Positions 3,874 to 5,509 of a DNA stretch of 5,509 nt are shown here, piece by piece; the first letter of the stretch is position 1; each line of letters starts with the position of its first letter. The notes beneath the pieces are model-generated. The model saw nothing but the letters and a program-made list of their open reading frames with translations, did not search any database and had not been told where the DNA came from. The stretch lies in the NCBI GenBank assembly GCA_937872715.1, contig CALMTJ010000391.1:1-5509 (forward strand). Reading direction: 5' to 3'. The translations under genes and the position numbers were made by a program. The DNA is from an uncultured Methylobacteriaceae bacterium (GTDB lineage: Bacteria; Pseudomonadota; Alphaproteobacteria; Rhizobiales; Beijerinckiaceae).

Positions 3874-5286
3874 ATGCGCGTCCTCGCCGGCCGCTCGGTC
3901 GCGGTCCGCCTCGCGGCGTCGGCCGTGTTCTGGAGCTGCGGGATCCTGCTCGTCGCCGGCATCATCCTGACCACGCTCTACCGTCAGGCGACGGAGCGCT
4001 CCTTCGACGAGCGCCTCCTCGTCTACGCGAACGACCTCGCGGCCGACCTCGTCGCGGCGAACGAAACGGACCAGCGTGCCGTGGGCGGCCTCGGCGACCC
4101 GCGCTTCAACATACCGCTATCCGGCTGGTACTGGCAGGTGGCACGGCTCGGGACGCCGCTCCGCGACGCGAACGCCTCGCGCTCCCTCCTCGGCAATACG
4201 ATGCCGGCCCTCGCGGACCCGGCGCCCGGCGCCCGCTTCGGCGAGATCCGGAAGGATTACGCTGCCGGGCCGGAGGACCGGCTCGTCCGGATGATCGAAC
4301 GCGACATCGACCTCGGCGAGGACGGCCGCGTCATCGTCCGGGTGGCGGGGCCGGCGGACGAGATCTCGGCCGCGCAATCCCGCTTCGCCGTGGCGCTCCT
4401 CGTCACCTTCACCCTGCTCGGCGCGGCGCTCGGCCTGTCGACCTTGTTCCAGATCCGCTTCGGCCTGAAGCCGCTCGCCGGCCTGCGGGCGGCGGTCGGG
4501 GACGTCCGGCGCGGGCGCGCCGACCGGATCGAGGGACGCTACCCGGGCGACATCGCGCCGCTCGCGGACGAGCTGAACCTCCTCCTCGACGCCAACAGCG
4601 AGATCCTGGAGCGCGCCCGCACCCAGGTCGGCAACCTGGCCCATGCCCTGAAGACGCCGCTCAGCGTCATCGTGAACGAGGCCGACCATTCGGACGACGA
4701 CCTGTCCATACGGGTCCGCGAACAGGCCGACATCATGCGCGACCAGGTCGAGTACTACCTGAACCGCGCCCGCGCGGCGGCGCTCGCCGGGACGCTGGGA
4801 TCGGCCACGGAGGTCCGGCCCGTGCTGGAGGCCCTGGTCCGCACCTTCGAGAAGATCTACCGCGACCGGGGCCTCGCCATCGAGGACGTGCCGGCCGACG
4901 GTCTCCGCTTCCGGGGCGAGCGGCAGGATCTGGAGGAGATGGTCGGCAACCTCGTGGACAACGCCTGCAAATGGGCGAACGCCCGCGTCCGGGTGGGGGC
5001 CGCGCTCGAACGCGCGGGAGACCGGCTCGTCCTGTGCGTCACGGTCGACGACGACGGTCCGGGCGTCCCGGAGGGCAGGCGGGCCGAGGCCGTCCGGCGG
5101 GGACGGCGTCTCGACGAGACGAAACCCGGATCGGGCCTCGGCCTCTCCATCGTCTCGGACCTCGCCGGCATCTATGGTGGAGACCTATCGCTCGGCGCGG
5201 CTCCGCTCGGCGGCGCGCGGGCGTCGCTGCGCCTTCCGGGCGACGGTCCGGCCGGCCGGGACGCCGCGCCTCGTGTGGCCACGTGA
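3874..5286 (+). CDS. PhoQ/FeuQ-like sensor histidine kinase
   Basis: The 470-residue inner-membrane kinase has TM1 at about residues 13-35, a periplasmic sensor at about 36-169 (with NIPLSGWYWQV), TM2 at about 171-192, a HAMP linker to about 245, and HisKA with phospho-acceptor His257 in LAHALKTPLS. The ATP-binding domain has N-box Asn363 (LVDNACKWA), G1 box D394-G-P-G and G2 box G419-S-G-L-G. Every catalytic motif is intact. The sensor block and the H-box AHALKTPL match PhoQ-type kinases of Rhizobiales, including FeuQ. The ligand cannot be read from sequence; the PepSY-like protein two genes upstream is a plausible periplasmic modulator. The ATG lies 4 nt after the regulator stop with only a weak ribosome site, so translational coupling is likely. 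The C-terminus has a short Gly/Arg/Pro tail beyond the last beta strand. The next gene, ccmI, begins after 29 bp. Confidence 0.92.
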   Translation: MRVLAGRSVAVRLAASAVFWSCGILLVAGIILTTLYRQATERSFDERLLVYANDLAADLVAANETDQRAVGGLGDPRFNIPLSGWYWQVARLGTPLRDANASRSLLGNTMPALADPAPGARFGEIRKDYAAGPEDRLVRMIERDIDLGEDGRVIVRVAGPADEISAAQSRFAVALLVTFTLLGAALGLSTLFQIRFGLKPLAGLRAAVGDVRRGRADRIEGRYPGDIAPLADELNLLLDANSEILERARTQVGNLAHALKTPLSVIVNEADHSDDDLSIRVREQADIMRDQVEYYLNRARAAALAGTLGSATEVRPVLEALVRTFEKIYRDRGLAIEDVPADGLRFRGERQDLEEMVGNLVDNACKWANARVRVGAALERAGDRLVLCVTVDDDGPGVPEGRRAEAVRRGRRLDETKPGSGLGLSIVSDLAGIYGGDLSLGAAPLGGARASLRLPGDGPAGRDAAPRVAT

Positions 5287-5315
5287 CGCTTTCGGATCAC
5301 CCTCCGGCCGGCTAA

Positions 5316-5509
5316 ATGGCGCCCATGCTCCTCTGGGTCGCCATGGCGCTGATGACCGGCGCCGCCGTCATGGCGGTGCTCTGGCCGCTGTCGCGCCGAC
5401 CCGGCGGAGAGCCGGACGAGGCCGGCGACGATCTCGCCTTCTACCGCGGGCAGCTCGCCGCGATCGACCGGGAGGTCGACGACAAGCTGATCTCGTCCCG
5501 AGACGCCGG
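5316..5509 (+). CDS. ccmI: c-type cytochrome biogenesis protein CcmI (CycH), N-terminal fragment
   Basis: Sixty-four residues are visible before the window ends; the frame is open. The N-terminus is one membrane helix (about residues 4-24), followed by WPLSRRP and the family motif DDLAFYRGQLAAIDREVDDKLIS. This resembles the CcmI/CycH start 'LAVYRDQLAEIERD...GLI' seen before the TPR part. CcmI binds apocytochrome c in the periplasm and delivers it to the CcmF-CcmH haem ligation machinery. The rest of that operon (ccmE, ccmF, ccmH) would be expected just beyond the edge. Start: ATG 5316 (MAPMLLW) or ATG 5325 (MLLW); neither has a good ribosome site, and the second gives the more usual N-terminus. 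Only 29 bp and no terminator separate it from the kinase gene, so joint transcription is likely. Confidence 0.82.
   Translation, partial: MAPMLLWVAMALMTGAAVMAVLWPLSRRPGGEPDEAGDDLAFYRGQLAAIDREVDDKLISSRDA

Noticed and set aside
5304..5311. CCGGCCGG palindrome between the kinase gene and ccmI
   Set aside because: This 8-mer and close variants recur across the GC-rich window; no reason to assign a function.
1..5509. CRISPR array, tRNA/rRNA, insertion sequence, integrase or att site
   Set aside because: No spaced repeat array, cloverleaf-like segment, transposase frame or long terminal repeat could be seen on either strand.

Overview
The window is very GC-rich (roughly 70 % by eye), with G or C at almost every third codon position. 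The gene families point to an alphaproteobacterium of the order Hyphomicrobiales (Rhizobiales), most like Methylobacterium/Methylorubrum. That taxonomic guess rests on protein style and gene order, not on a marker gene.

Left part (1-2830): the distal end of a gene transfer agent (GTA) or GTA-like prophage cluster. It starts inside the C-terminus of the large baseplate/host-specificity protein (RcGTA g15-like 'megatron'). Next is a DUF2793 tail-fibre protein ending in a self-cleaving peptidase S74 chaperone domain. A 56-residue two-helix membrane protein follows on the opposite strand. The last gene is a lysis gene: a GH108 muramidase that continues in frame, with no stop codon, into a holin-like two-helix membrane segment. 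That segment has its own strong ribosome binding site and ATG, so one reading frame may make both an endolysin-holin fusion and a free holin-like protein.

Right part (2831-5509): chromosomal host genes, all on the plus strand. A compact operon encodes a small periplasmic PepSY-like protein, an OmpR/PhoP-family response regulator with a forced TTG start, and a PhoQ-like sensor kinase. The set resembles the rhizobial FeuN-FeuP-FeuQ system. The N-terminus of CcmI (CycH), from the cytochrome c maturation operon, follows. A tandem 10-bp direct repeat with 11-bp period, placed 3 bp after the lysis-gene stop and 19 bp before the PepSY gene, has the layout of a PhoP/OmpR-type operator and is probably where the regulator controls its own operon.

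The border between GTA and host genes is tight: 43 bp, with no tRNA, integrase, att-like repeat or recognisable terminator. This fits a domesticated, vertically inherited GTA rather than an active prophage. Three structural signals stand out beyond the genes: a GC-rich hairpin before the fibre gene, a stronger hairpin before the holin start, and the operator-like repeat.
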